From Martensiomyces pterosporus (lineage: Eukaryota; Kickxellomycota; Kickxellomycetes; Kickxellales; Kickxellaceae), in the NCBI GenBank assembly GCA_025201845.1, contig MU604020.1:1-64000 (forward strand): a stretch of DNA of 64,000 nucleotides, written 5' to 3'. Under the pieces are notes generated by a model that saw nothing but the letters and a program-made list of their open reading frames with translations, ran no database searches and was not told where the DNA came from. This document shows positions 1 to 10,138 of the stretch, piece after piece; the first letter of the stretch is position 1; each line of letters opens with the position of its first letter. The position numbers and the translations under genes are program-made.

Positions 1-1078
1 CAAGCCCACCAGCCGTACTACTCGCATCGCATACCCACATAACGATCCAACAGATATACTCCTAGACACCAAAACTGACAACGCCTCCGTAATGCTCTCT
101 ACAATTCTAACGCTTTAGCGGAAGCAAGATTCAAGTCGCAGCAGTCCGTGAGGAGGTCAAGGCTCTCCTTGCTGCTTCTGTCGAGAACAAGCGCAAGTTC
201 ACTGAGACCGTTGAGCTCCAGATTGGTCTCAAGAACTACGATCCCCAGCGCGACAAGCGTTTCTCGGGCACCATCAAGCTGCCCCACATCCCCCGCCCCA
301 AGATGACTGTGTGCCTTCTTGGTGATGCCCACGATTGTGACAAGGCCAAGGCCATCGACATGCCCTTCAAGTCGGTTGATGACCTCAAGAAGCTCAACAA
401 GAACAAGAAGCTCATCAAGAAGATGGCTGCCTCGTTCGATGCCTTCATTGCCTCCGAGGCTCTGATCAAGCAGATCCCCCGTCTCCTCGGTCCTGGTCTC
501 CACAAGGCTGGTAAGTTCCCCACCCCCGTCAGCCACTCCGACGACCTCGAGGCTCGCGCCAACGAGATCCGCGCCACCATCAAGTTCCAGCTCAAGAAGG
601 TTCTCTGCCTTGCCGTCGCCATCGGCAACGTCACCATGGAGGAGGACGAGCTCCTTGGCAACATCATGCTTGCCGTCAACTTCCTTGTCTCCCTGCTCAA
701 GAAGCGCTGGCAGAACGTCAAGTCGCTCTACATCAAGAGCACCATGGGCAAGCCCCACCGCCTCTACTAAGCAACATGTGTGCTTAGCCTGCTGATGCTC
801 ACATACCATAGTTTTATTGCTTTGACGGTGTGCTGGTTGGCGTCTTCCGCTCACCCACCGATCCTGTGCCTCTGATTGTTTGTTTTCCGTCTTTCGTACA
901 GTAACCAAAGTGCATCTCAGCTTTCTTGCACCCCCACCTGCTGCCGTCTGGCCTGCAGTGTTGGCGTGCTTGGAGTCGGGTATTTCCTTGCGGATCTTAC
1001 TCGCCTGCGATGCATCTCTTGGGAGCTATTGGCCCACCCGATCTTCAATAAACGAGAGCATTGCTACTCACTCTGCCG
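1..1078 (+). repeat. left arm of ~1.08-kb inverted repeat (RPL10A copy 1)
   Basis: Position p here corresponds to position 10139-p on the other strand. The match runs from the first base of the window through the RPL10A coding exon and 3' region. I see one substitution (position 1010, A versus G) and a 2-base indel near 1057. The sequences separate after about 1078. Because the match begins at base 1, the true arm extends beyond the left edge. Confidence 0.9.
125..770 (+). CDS. RPL10A: 60S ribosomal protein L10a/uL1, copy 1 (5' exon outside window)
   Basis: This is the main coding exon of the L1-stalk protein of the large ribosomal subunit, which contacts E-site tRNA during translocation. 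The reading frame from 126 starts at Lys-Ile-Gln. It shows family hallmarks: [13 protein letters not shown] near the N-terminus, [38 protein letters not shown], and a terminal RLY. It encodes 214 complete residues, against about 217 for yeast Rpl1. No in-frame ATG precedes it, and the sequence just upstream has intron-like features: a CTAAC branch-like motif at about 107 and AG at 117-118 or 123-124. The initiator exon therefore lies to the left, outside the window. A near-identical copy sits on the opposite strand at 9369-10014. Expected to be constitutively and highly expressed, like other ribosomal protein genes. Confidence 0.93.
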
Positions 1079-1812
1079 TTTGGGGTTCTGCAACGCACAA
1101 GACACAGGGTGTGACTATCGCATGATATAGAACCCCACTGCTGCACATCCCCGATGTTTGGGTGAGTATCTTTTAGTAGGCTGAACTATGCTGTGACAGC
1201 ATAGCACATAGGATGGCTACAGTGATCGATGGCGGGAGACAAAATCAGATTATGATGACTGACGTGAGATTTTAATGGCAATGCGTCCACCGACGCTGTT
1301 CGTGGTGGCAAGTGCCGGGCTAGTCATTTTGGCTTGCCGTGGCGTGGCTGGGAGCGGTATGCTTGTCTGGACCCCACTTAATGGGCAGCCATGTGAGTAC
1401 GGGGGTTGCACATCTGTGGTACTCGCTGGCCCATTGTGTACAGCTTGAAAAGTGGACAGGGGTGTGGCTACTAGATGCCAGGTGACTGAGCCAATGGCGT
1501 GAGATTTTTTTGACTGCAGTTTGGGATGTGCCCTTTGATCATGAAGCTACAAGCTCAGAAAACCCAAAGTGCCGCTTTAAATTGGTGGCGCGAGCGGCCA
1601 AGGGTCCTAATCGGGGCTTTGGGCACCTATGCTTCTAGCATTGTGCTTCTATTGCGGTGCAAAAGATTTCCTCAGCTGGTCCTGCCTGAGAAAGGTGACA
1701 CCACTTTAAACAGCACTTGTCGGCTGAGGTTGCTTCAGCCTTTCTCTTCTCTCTATGCGTTACACTCGCTTTAGTTGCTACTCTCGTCTTTTCTTACCAC
1801 CACACACATTGC
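771..1812. other. 3' region of RPL10A copy 1 and spacer
   Basis: The first 300 bases match the 3' flank of the second RPL10A copy, including an AATAAA-like signal at about 1046. The rest is unique, with no ORF of credible composition. It presumably holds the promoter of the RGS gene that follows. Confidence 0.6.
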
Positions 1813-3321
1813 ATGTACATGCAGCAGACACCTAGCCATCATGGCTTTTGCGCTGAAGATACTACGGGGCACAAGCGCTCTGATAAGCAGAAGCACTTGC
1901 ACATAGAGGACGTTCTGGAGGATAAGGCACCAGCCCCATACAGCTTGCATGGGTTTCGCTGGTATGTCGAGTTTGTCGAGCAAAGCTCTGAAAACATCGT
2001 GTTTATCGAATGCTACAATAAGCTGGTCGACGATATCAAGACCGGGAAGATCCACACTTCGCAGACAGCCGAGATTCGGTCGCAAGTAAGGGGCATTGTG
2101 GACATTTTCATCGTAAGAGACGCAGCGCTGGCCATCAACATCCCGGACAACGTCCGTCAGCGCATCATTAGGGGGCTGGCAACCGCCAATTCACCTTCGC
2201 TGCTTGCACCCGCAGCCAGGCACATCGTTAGTCTCATGCAGAGCAGCACACTGCCCGAGTACGCAAAATGGGCACGGGTACAGAGTGCAAAGAAGAGGCG
2301 CGCGGCCTGGATATTTGTTTGGAGTACGACTCTTATTTTCTGCACTGCTACTGCTATCCTGTTGATGATGCTGCCAGCATGTAACCGCTTGTGGAGACTG
2401 GTGCTGGTCCCTTTCACTTACTGGTCGATCGGTGGGCTTATTTGCAACATCTGCTACACGAGTATGACATGGCTGATATGGGCATCTCGCAGAAAATTAC
2501 GCATCGGGCTCCAGAATTTGCGCCATTCCCGCGTCAACCAAGGCTACTTGTCGTCGCCATTGCCTGCTGGCGCGGATAGCCTCGATCCTGCGCCAAAGCA
2601 TGGCATGATCGTCTCTACAGCTACTCGGGTAAGCACTGCACCAATGGGGTTCAGCCACAGTCACCAGTCGCTTACATTTCCACAGATAGCTCACTACGCA
2701 TCGGACACTCTGCACATGGCACCACTTCTCTCGGAGTATTCCGGACAGCCAGGCATCATGCTAAGCGAGCATCACAGCACCCCCACCAGCCCCATCTTGC
2801 CCTGCATTTCCAACAGCTCGAATAAGTTTTCGACATCAGCCGACAGCCAGGGCAACACCAACACCGGCTCGTTGCTTGCCAACCACCCAGCGTTCTCAGC
2901 AGTTGGCTACACTGCCAGTATTGCGTCTGAAGATTTGGCAAAGATTGCGCCATGGACTGTGCAAAACCCTATGGCCCCGCCAGCGTCGAGCACTGGCCTG
3001 GCTGCCGCATGCTCGTCTGCCCACGGACACAGCCCTCTTAGTCCGTCGCATTCGCATGTCGCAGTAGCCAGCTCAAATGCTTACAGCGCAGCGGTCGGAC
3101 ACACGGCCTTGATGACAAATAGCATTTTGTCGCCATCCGGACCTTCACTGCCGCACTGCTTCTCACGAGCAGCCGGCGTATCGTCTACCGAAAACACTCG
3201 GTACCATATCAAGGGGCGCTTAAGGAAGCAATCGCCACTGGTCATCCTCCTCAGCTGGCACATTTGTGCGGCCGCATACTGGGCAGCCATCATGGCTGTT
3301 CCTCCTAGGTCCAAACACTAA
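1813..3321 (+). CDS. RGS-domain membrane protein, Rax1-like
   Basis: A protein of about 502 residues. Residues about 30-125 resemble a fungal RGS-type helical domain: an acidic LHIEDVLED lead, a YSLHGFRWYVEFVEQ helix, ENIVFIECYNKL, and a VRQRIIRGL end. Two strong transmembrane segments follow at about 166-188 and 195-223. A long Ser/Thr/His-rich cytosolic stretch follows them, then a final hydrophobic stretch near the C-terminus. This RGS-then-membrane layout matches Rax1, which in yeast marks bud sites, and related fungal RGS proteins; a G-alpha GAP role is not established here. The open frame extends upstream of 1813 but has no ATG there, so 1813 (or 1819) is chosen. A possible 57-nt in-phase GTAAGC...CACAG intron lies at about 2628-2686. 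A second RGS-like membrane protein lies 2.7 kb beyond, on the opposite strand. Confidence 0.55.
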   Translation: MYMQQTPSHHGFCAEDTTGHKRSDKQKHLHIEDVLEDKAPAPYSLHGFRWYVEFVEQSSENIVFIECYNKLVDDIKTGKIHTSQTAEIRSQVRGIVDIFIVRDAALAINIPDNVRQRIIRGLATANSPSLLAPAARHIVSLMQSSTLPEYAKWARVQSAKKRRAAWIFVWSTTLIFCTATAILLMMLPACNRLWRLVLVPFTYWSIGGLICNICYTSMTWLIWASRRKLRIGLQNLRHSRVNQGYLSSPLPAGADSLDPAPKHGMIVSTATRVSTAPMGFSHSHQSLTFPQIAHYASDTLHMAPLLSEYSGQPGIMLSEHHSTPTSPILPCISNSSNKFSTSADSQGNTNTGSLLANHPAFSAVGYTASIASEDLAKIAPWTVQNPMAPPASSTGLAAACSSAHGHSPLSPSHSHVAVASSNAYSAAVGHTALMTNSILSPSGPSLPHCFSRAAGVSSTENTRYHIKGRLRKQSPLVILLSWHICAAAYWAAIMAVPPRSKH

Positions 3322-3388
3322 GAGCTCAGACATATACACCACCAACCAGTAGCTCTCTTCAAAACTCAGTTTGTGCGGAAAGCACTTG

Positions 3389-3421
3389 TATTTATTTATT
3401 TATTTATTTATTTATTTATTT
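3389..3421. repeat. (TTTA)n microsatellite
   Basis: About eight uninterrupted TTTA units in the short spacer between two convergent genes. They probably lie in the overlapping 3' UTRs. Confidence 0.9.
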
Positions 3422-3491
3422 TAGACAAGCAAAAGCTCTGTTACGCATTAGTTGCTGTTTTGGGGGCACCTCGAGTAGCAAGTGCATCTAT

Positions 3492-4760
3492 CTAGACTAG
3501 AAAGTACCGAGAGCCCTTCTTGAATATAACTGCTGAGATCTGCATCTCCTCGATAACGTCGTCAGGATCGTTTCCTAGCGCTTGTATCACTGCACCGAGC
3601 TCCTCTCGAGTTGCGCCATTGGGTCGTTCTGTCAAAAGCGCTCTCACTTCAGGCACCTCGCTGGGAAGCACATCCAGATCGTTTAGCACATCCAGCAGTT
3701 GGTCTTCGTCAATATTCATATTACCAAACGGGTCGCTAGAAAGTAACGGGGCTTCTGTTCTTGGTGCCTTTCTAATACGTCCAGTCGGCGACGAGGGTAG
3801 ATCGCTCGGCAATAGCAGGCCAAAGGCTCGGTTCTGTTGAAGCACAGGGCTACCATGCATGATTCTTGCACGCTTTGACGATGGCACGTGTGGAGAAATC
3901 TGAAGCGCACCACTAGCAGCGATGGTGCCATTTAGCATCTTATTACTAGGCGAGAATTCAGTCACTCGCTTGCTAGTCCAGGATGCCGCATTATTCATGT
4001 CTGCGCTGATAGCACTGCCCTTTGGTGGGGTCATGGATGCTGCCTGTGTGGATTGCAACCGTAAGAACGCGCGCATGCTTTGCGATCCAGTGTCGTTCAC
4101 TCTATCCAGCTCTGGGCTGGAGCGGCCGAGCAGGCTATGGCTTGGGAAGTAGCATCTGTAGATGTTCAGGGTCTCAACCAGTGCGACGACTTCAGACATT
4201 GGGTCTCTTTGGACAACCAGCTGGCGGCACTCAATCCATATTGGCGGAATATCGCTACCACCCGCACCACCAGGCGAAGAGCCTGGTGCTATTGAGGGCG
4301 AGGCGCGACGAATGACACCACGCACCCCAATTGTCCTCCCGCTGTATGACCCGCTCGCATCCTTGGCCTGCGAAAGACGTGTTCGCATCTCCTTGTCAGC
4401 CATCGCATCCTCGTCGCTGCTCTCTTTGCCTGCACAAAGAGTGAATGGCAGTACCCCAGTCCCGTCATCAATATATACAAGCTCACGAGTCTTGCCTTCA
4501 ATCTCTACTGTTTGCTGGCCCACTGCTGTCCCCGATATCTTGACAAAGTCAAAGACGAGGCTGTGTGTGGTGTTGTTCGTGCTGTCCCTTAGACGGAGTA
4601 GCTGGCTAGAGTGTCCCAGTGGTTGGGCTCCATTGTGGCTGTTTGTGTTCGTTTGCTCCTTTGCTAAAAGCACATGCTTGATCAAGAGCCGGGCGTGGAC
4701 ATTGCGCCCTAGCACTCGAGTTGCTCCCAAAGATTCCGCAGCCATCAAGTGAGTGGCCAT
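3492..4760 (-). CDS. Stn1-like OB-fold protein (candidate CST/RPA2-type subunit)
   Basis: About 422 residues from the ATG at 4760; the open frame extends 21 bases further, but only to a TTG. The first ~200 residues have an OB-fold pattern: a strand of the form FDFVKISGTAVG, a YIDDGTGVLPF turn, a TIGVRGVIRR strand, then a DPMSEVVALVETLNIYRCYF helix. That order (DD-TGV, VRG-IR, DP...L..IYR..Y) matches Stn1, the telomere-capping single-strand-binding partner. A long Ser-rich linker follows, and the last ~60 residues look like a winged-helix (EVRALLTERPNGATREELGAVI). RPA32 has the same two-domain plan, so it remains an alternative. It is head-to-head with a Myb/SANT gene across a short shared spacer. 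Function is inferred from the pattern, not from alignment. Confidence 0.5.
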   Translation of the reverse strand: MATHLMAAESLGATRVLGRNVHARLLIKHVLLAKEQTNTNSHNGAQPLGHSSQLLRLRDSTNNTTHSLVFDFVKISGTAVGQQTVEIEGKTRELVYIDDGTGVLPFTLCAGKESSDEDAMADKEMRTRLSQAKDASGSYSGRTIGVRGVIRRASPSIAPGSSPGGAGGSDIPPIWIECRQLVVQRDPMSEVVALVETLNIYRCYFPSHSLLGRSSPELDRVNDTGSQSMRAFLRLQSTQAASMTPPKGSAISADMNNAASWTSKRVTEFSPSNKMLNGTIAASGALQISPHVPSSKRARIMHGSPVLQQNRAFGLLLPSDLPSSPTGRIRKAPRTEAPLLSSDPFGNMNIDEDQLLDVLNDLDVLPSEVPEVRALLTERPNGATREELGAVIQALGNDPDDVIEEMQISAVIFKKGSRYFLV

Positions 4761-5072
4761 CTGCCCTGCCAAAGCGCCCAAATACAGCCGCTGTCCACGT
4801 GTGTGTGCGCACGAATCCGCAAATGCGTGCTATAGAGGCGAATCCAGAAGAGAAAGGTGCAGAGCCACAGGAACCACCGCCAGCTGCTGAGTTTTGGCGG
4901 CCATACCTGTGTGAACCAACCAACCGGGAAACATTGGGCATGGCCACGTGAAACACAATGCAGGCTGCAGCCTGAGCAAGTCTACCCCGATTCCGCTCTT
5001 CTCCAACGCTTTTCTTTTATTCCTTTAGCTCACTCTCCTTTGGTTATCTCTTTAAAAAGGAACAAGGTACGA

Positions 5073-5909
5073 ATGTGGAAGCTTCGGTTCGGGCAAGTTA
5101 GCGGTCAGTCAGAGAGCATTCCTACAGTAGCTGGCGGAAGGCGATTGACATTGATTCACAGAACCAAAACACACATTCCAGAGCCATGCCCGCTGCAGCG
5201 CACGATGAGTCTCCCTGAGAGTGGTGTTCTGTCTCCAGTTCAAGAGACCCAGTCGGATATATACGTGTCTGGATATAGCTCGGACCCAAACTACTCTTCG
5301 CAGCAGCTATCTGGGCTGCAGCGGCGTTTGGCTTGCCGCTGCAAGAGCATACCAGGTGATTCGAAGCGTGACGCAGAGATGGGTCGCTTAGCGAAACAGG
5401 GGCTAGTGCCCAACCCACAGGCTTCGGTGTTCGGACAGAGGAGGGGTGGCAACTCACTGAAACAGGCTAGCGAGACATCGGGTGCTCATGACGACAAGCG
5501 TAAGCAGCGGGGCTTTTTGGGACTCGAGAAAAACCCGCGGATCCCAAGACCAGAGACGATGCGGAAAGGGCCTACCCACAGCACGCGGCACATATTCGAT
5601 CCGGTGCAAAATGACGAGCACTGCATCTTTGATCGCCTTGATGAGCCAGACTACCAGAGCCAGTGGGACAATTTTAAATGCGGCAACAAGCCGGCTCTGA
5701 GACAAACAACAACCAAAGAGCGGTCGGCAGCAAAGAGGCTCTTGAACAAGAAAAACATGCGCCCTTGGAGAGCGGAGGAGGAGAGCGAGCTGCTCCAGCA
5801 CATCCAAAAACAGTATGCCAGCAGGGACATCAGCTGGGATGAAGTGGCACACAAGTTTGGACGAACAAGCGTTGGATGCATGGCCAAGTACTACTCGCTA
5901 CAGCCGTAG
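5073..5909 (+). CDS. Myb/SANT-domain protein
   Basis: About 278 residues from the ATG at 5073. The frame is open back to 4857, and a later ATG at 5205 (MSLPESG) is a possible alternative. The last ~55 residues form a Myb/SANT helix-turn-helix: RPWRAEEESELL, then ISWDEVAHKFGRTSVGCMAKYY. It has the spaced aromatic residues (W, W, Y) and the basic recognition helix of the family. The rest is polar and low in complexity, with no other recognisable domain. It is probably a nuclear DNA- or chromatin-binding protein. It is divergent from the Stn1-like gene, and a TATA-like TTTAAAA occurs at about 5051. I cannot assign it to a named factor. Confidence 0.6.
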   Translation: MWKLRFGQVSGQSESIPTVAGGRRLTLIHRTKTHIPEPCPLQRTMSLPESGVLSPVQETQSDIYVSGYSSDPNYSSQQLSGLQRRLACRCKSIPGDSKRDAEMGRLAKQGLVPNPQASVFGQRRGGNSLKQASETSGAHDDKRKQRGFLGLEKNPRIPRPETMRKGPTHSTRHIFDPVQNDEHCIFDRLDEPDYQSQWDNFKCGNKPALRQTTTKERSAAKRLLNKKNMRPWRAEEESELLQHIQKQYASRDISWDEVAHKFGRTSVGCMAKYYSLQP

Positions 5910-6072
5910 GCTGGCCTGATGACCCGCGTCTGGATATCCCCAGCTCGTAGCTGGTCTGTTTGCAAAGCATTTCCGTGTACATATCTGAATAACCAAACAG
6001 ATCCGTCTTGAGTGAACTAGCCAGCGCAAAATATATTTGGAAAGCTCTTTGAATGCCAGACAGCAGCTTGAT

Positions 6073-8364
6073 TTAGGCAACTAGATACAGCGCAATGGCA
6101 GCAGCAGCCCATGCAACACAGAGAACGGCTAGCTGATGGCTGACAATGTAGCACTGGCCACAGAGCACATATGGCTCAATGACCTGGTAGTGAGTGCCTT
6201 CAAGGTCGATGACCCACTGGTCTCCAGCGCTCTTCCCACGAAGCAAGAAGCGGGTGACGACGCCAAAGATGCCGTGGATAGCGGCATTCACTGTAAGATG
6301 CGACCACAGGGACACAGCGGATGCAGAGCCAAGGTTCGCCAGCGCAGGCGTCTTGCTGGGCGAACTGCGCTTCCCACCCAAAAAGCCGCTCTCATTGGTG
6401 TAGCTGCCAATGCTGAAAACTGTGCCAGCCAGCACATACGAGTTCATGGCGGCCAGCGTGCCTGTGATCTCCCGAACAGCGCACAAGTCGATATCAGACC
6501 GGGTATCCGCTTGTACCGCTTTCTCGTCATCCTTGAAAGAGACCATCGAATGGCCAGTAACGAAAGATGTTGGACGCTTGCGCTGCCACCAAGACAGAAT
6601 ACTGACGCGCGTCCAGGCAGAAACAGCGCACACGGCTGCCGCAAAGAGGAAGGGCAGAGCGAATGTGCGCCAAGCGAGATGCACCTTGCAGACGACAAGC
6701 ACCACTGCAACGCCACACCCAAACAGCAGCAAGGAGAGTGCGAGAACTGCACTCAATTGCCTCTGCGGGGTGGTCATATTGTAGTGTGACTGCTCGTAAA
6801 AGTCGGCAAAATACCTCTGCAGCAAATGGTCAGCCGCAACTTTGGCGATCGTTTCGAACAGCGCTGGTGGCACGCTGTTTAACACGATAAGTTTCGAAAT
6901 CGAAGCCGGCACTGGCCTGTATCCAACCTGCATGGCTCTAGCACCACCCGAGGATATAGTTGCAAACGGAGGGCGGGGTCTAAGGGTATAGTGGTACCCT
7001 TGCAGCTCACCGACAGAGACAAGTCGTCTCGCACGCGTAGCGGGCGCAGCCAGACGAGCACCAGCGGGTCTGGCACTAACTTCGGCGGCACGGTTCAGCA
7101 CAGTCTTGCCGAATCTCAGTGTGGGCATTGTAGAGATGCGGCGCAGTCCAGCCAAAAGCTCCTTGGCTGTCATTGAATCTGCCCCAGCTGCGGCTGATAG
7201 CTCTCCACCTCCATCGCTGCCGCCATCTGAGTCTGAATCTGAAGCGATATCCTTGATGCCAAAGCTCAGTGAGAGCGGTGACTGGATATGTGAGAGATTG
7301 ACTCGCCGCAACTGCACCTGCGAAATAAGACTGCGTTTCAGCTGTTGGAACGGCTGGAACTGCAGCGATCTATGTGGTGCTAGCTGCAAAGTGGCAGTGC
7401 TCTCGGGTTTGCTGCTATGATTCAGCACGGAAGATTTGGGAGCAGCAGCTCCAGCCGAGCTGTCGTTTGTTGCCGTGACCGAAGTCAACGACGCAAGCAT
7501 GTCATTTTTGCAAAGGAGAGGATGCGGGATGTGAGTGACATTCAGCGGCAGGCGTTCTTTGACATAGAGCAGCTCGGCCTCTGGGATCTCAAACTGCTCC
7601 TTGGCATCATCGGTGAGGAACCGTGCCCAGCACTCGAAGACAAGCAGCGACTGGATCTGCCTACGGCTCTCCTCCTGCGCCTTTACGTGTGACTCCAACA
7701 CAAAATCACACGCAGCCACGGGCAAAGTGCAGCGTCTCCCTATAGCGGTAGACTTATTTGGTGTGGAATTGCGGCTTGCATGTGAGCTTGTCCCTGTCGC
7801 TGCAAATGCAGCCGCGTAGTAGCTTGTGGTGTCATGGATGTCGCCTCTATAGCTGGGGAAGGCAGGGTCTGTGGCCTTTCGAGCTGCCTGGCAGCCACTC
7901 GAGCCCTCACTAGCACCAGAGCCACCGCTTGACCCCGTGCTGGTTGTATTGAAGGCACTGCTGATCATGCTCTCGCTCAGTGCACTGAAGCTATGCGATT
8001 TGAGAGTATACAGGTTGTCCGGTGCGGGCCCATTTTGGACACAGGTGCGAACGTTTGGAGCCGATATTGATCGCGTTGACGCTCGGTCGACTGGTAGGTG
8101 CAAAGACCGCAGCGGGAATCTTGGATCTGATGCGCCGAAATCCGGTGGTATACCTGCACGCGAGCTCGCAGCAGTCCTCCTGGTGGAAGGAACCGTGATT
8201 CGGTCGAAATACACTGCTTGGTACCTCTGATACCACTCGCAGAATGCAAGCGCATGCCTTGCTTCTGGGTCGTGCGAGACAAACATGCGGAACTCGTCGA
8301 GAGACAGCGGAGGTGCAGTGACGTTTGCCATCATCGCCTCGAACTCAACTGTCAGGTCCTGCAT
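6073..8364 (-). CDS. RGS-like multi-pass membrane protein
   Basis: 763 residues from the ATG at 8364; the open frame extends upstream to 8619 but looks like 5' UTR. Residues about 18-60 (LSLDEFRMFVSHD..., FCEWYQRYQAVYF) and about 240-275 (LVFECWARFLTDDAKEQFEIPEAEL) resemble the two halves of a fungal RGS fold. They are split by a serine-rich stretch of roughly 180 residues. Residues about 485-525 form a helical segment before paired transmembrane helices at about 537-590, and further hydrophobic segments lie near the C-terminus (the last ~30 residues). A stretch with DSDSDGGSDGGG is low in complexity. Likely a membrane-tethered regulator of heterotrimeric G-protein signalling; GAP activity cannot be judged. 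Its plan recalls the gene at 1813-3321, but I see no clear recent duplication. Confidence 0.55.
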   Translation of the reverse strand: MQDLTVEFEAMMANVTAPPLSLDEFRMFVSHDPEARHALAFCEWYQRYQAVYFDRITVPSTRRTAASSRAGIPPDFGASDPRFPLRSLHLPVDRASTRSISAPNVRTCVQNGPAPDNLYTLKSHSFSALSESMISSAFNTTSTGSSGGSGASEGSSGCQAARKATDPAFPSYRGDIHDTTSYYAAAFAATGTSSHASRNSTPNKSTAIGRRCTLPVAACDFVLESHVKAQEESRRQIQSLLVFECWARFLTDDAKEQFEIPEAELLYVKERLPLNVTHIPHPLLCKNDMLASLTSVTATNDSSAGAAAPKSSVLNHSSKPESTATLQLAPHRSLQFQPFQQLKRSLISQVQLRRVNLSHIQSPLSLSFGIKDIASDSDSDGGSDGGGELSAAAGADSMTAKELLAGLRRISTMPTLRFGKTVLNRAAEVSARPAGARLAAPATRARRLVSVGELQGYHYTLRPRPPFATISSGGARAMQVGYRPVPASISKLIVLNSVPPALFETIAKVAADHLLQRYFADFYEQSHYNMTTPQRQLSAVLALSLLLFGCGVAVVLVVCKVHLAWRTFALPFLFAAAVCAVSAWTRVSILSWWQRKRPTSFVTGHSMVSFKDDEKAVQADTRSDIDLCAVREITGTLAAMNSYVLAGTVFSIGSYTNESGFLGGKRSSPSKTPALANLGSASAVSLWSHLTVNAAIHGIFGVVTRFLLRGKSAGDQWVIDLEGTHYQVIEPYVLCGQCYIVSHQLAVLCVAWAAAAIALYLVA

Positions 8365-9061
8365 TTTTGAAGAGTATGAAAAGCGTATGCTCACTCGAAC
8401 GGTGGAGTAGTGCTGCGATGAAGAGAAGAGAGAGGAACGAGAAAACAACCAAAGGCAAGGTGTTGCAAACCAAATAAAGGCTCCTGCATGGAACGAGGTT
8501 GCTGACGAGAAACGGCATTCGTTGCAACGTCTGCAGTATCCACTGCTACAGCTGAATTGCACCATGGCGCTAGGGGAGGTCGACGATGCATGCCAGACAC
8601 CAACCAACACACCAGGCACTCACTCCTACAGAAGATGTTTACGAATGGATGCAAAGAGGGAGGAGGGGGAGGGGCGGCAATTTGCCCCTCTACAGATGAT
8701 TTTGCCATGGCAGTTTGTGAATTGTGTATGGCACACAAATCGCTCCCTCCCCCACATACAAACGCTGCCTTTTGTCTCTTCCAAACTAAAAGCCGAAGCA
8801 GGACAAATGTAAACAAGAGTTTGTACACAATCAAGAGATGGCAAAGTGAAATGCCAACATTCGCCAACAATATTTCACGATGTTGATCGAGAAACAAAAC
8901 ATTTCATTGTGTTTCTTACACAAGGCGCGTGCAATTACACTACAAAATCTTTCGTTTTAGCTGCTCCAATCTATACAATTGGCGAATGTGACTGCAGGTC
9001 AGCACGAATCAAACACCAAGATGCAGCCTGACATTATCAGTTGCGTGGCGCAGAAGCCCCA
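8365..9061. other. promoter/5' region of the RGS gene
   Basis: AT-richer spacer between the minus-strand RGS gene and the end of the inverted RPL10A arm. It contains a purine-rich run (GGAGGAGGGGGAGGGG, about 8660-8676). I see no gene in it. Confidence 0.5.
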
Positions 9062-10138
9062 ATGGCAGAGTGAGTAGCAATGCTCGTTTATTGAAGATCG
9101 GGTGGGCCAATAGCTCCCAAGAGATGCACCGCAGGCGAGTAAGATCCGCAAGGAAATACCCGACTCCAAGCACGCCAACACTGCAGGCCAGACGGCAGCA
9201 GGTGGGGGTGCAAGAAAGCTGAGATGCACTTTGGTTACTGTACGAAAGACGGAAAACAAACAATCAGAGGCACAGGATCGGTGGGTGAGCGGAAGACGCC
9301 AACCAGCACACCGTCAAAGCAATAAAACTATGGTATGTGAGCATCAGCAGGCTAAGCACACATGTTGCTTAGTAGAGGCGGTGGGGCTTGCCCATGGTGC
9401 TCTTGATGTAGAGCGACTTGACGTTCTGCCAGCGCTTCTTGAGCAGGGAGACAAGGAAGTTGACGGCAAGCATGATGTTGCCAAGGAGCTCGTCCTCCTC
9501 CATGGTGACGTTGCCGATGGCGACGGCAAGGCAGAGAACCTTCTTGAGCTGGAACTTGATGGTGGCGCGGATCTCGTTGGCGCGAGCCTCGAGGTCGTCG
9601 GAGTGGCTGACGGGGGTGGGGAACTTACCAGCCTTGTGGAGACCAGGACCGAGGAGACGGGGGATCTGCTTGATCAGAGCCTCGGAGGCAATGAAGGCAT
9701 CGAACGAGGCAGCCATCTTCTTGATGAGCTTCTTGTTCTTGTTGAGCTTCTTGAGGTCATCAACCGACTTGAAGGGCATGTCGATGGCCTTGGCCTTGTC
9801 ACAATCGTGGGCATCACCAAGAAGGCACACAGTCATCTTGGGGCGGGGGATGTGGGGCAGCTTGATGGTGCCCGAGAAACGCTTGTCGCGCTGGGGATCG
9901 TAGTTCTTGAGACCAATCTGGAGCTCAACGGTCTCAGTGAACTTGCGCTTGTTCTCGACAGAAGCAGCAAGGAGAGCCTTGACCTCCTCACGGACTGCTG
10001 CGACTTGAATCTTGCTTCCGCTAAAGCGTTAGAATTGTAGAGAGCATTACGGAGGCGTTGTCAGTTTTGGTGTCTAGGAGTATATCTGTTGGATCGTTAT
10101 GTGGGTATGCGATGCGAGTAGTACGGCTGGTGGGCTTG
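9062..10138 (-). repeat. right arm of ~1.08-kb inverted repeat (RPL10A copy 2)
   Basis: Reverse-complement partner of bases 1-1078. It includes the whole main RPL10A exon, the 5' flank and about 300 bases of 3' flank. See the left arm for the observed differences. Confidence 0.9.

Noticed and set aside
99..908. 269-codon ORF antisense to both RPL10A copies (also 9231-10040)
   Set aside because: Non-coding mirror of the ribosomal protein exon and its 3' UTR. Identical in both copies only because the DNA is duplicated.
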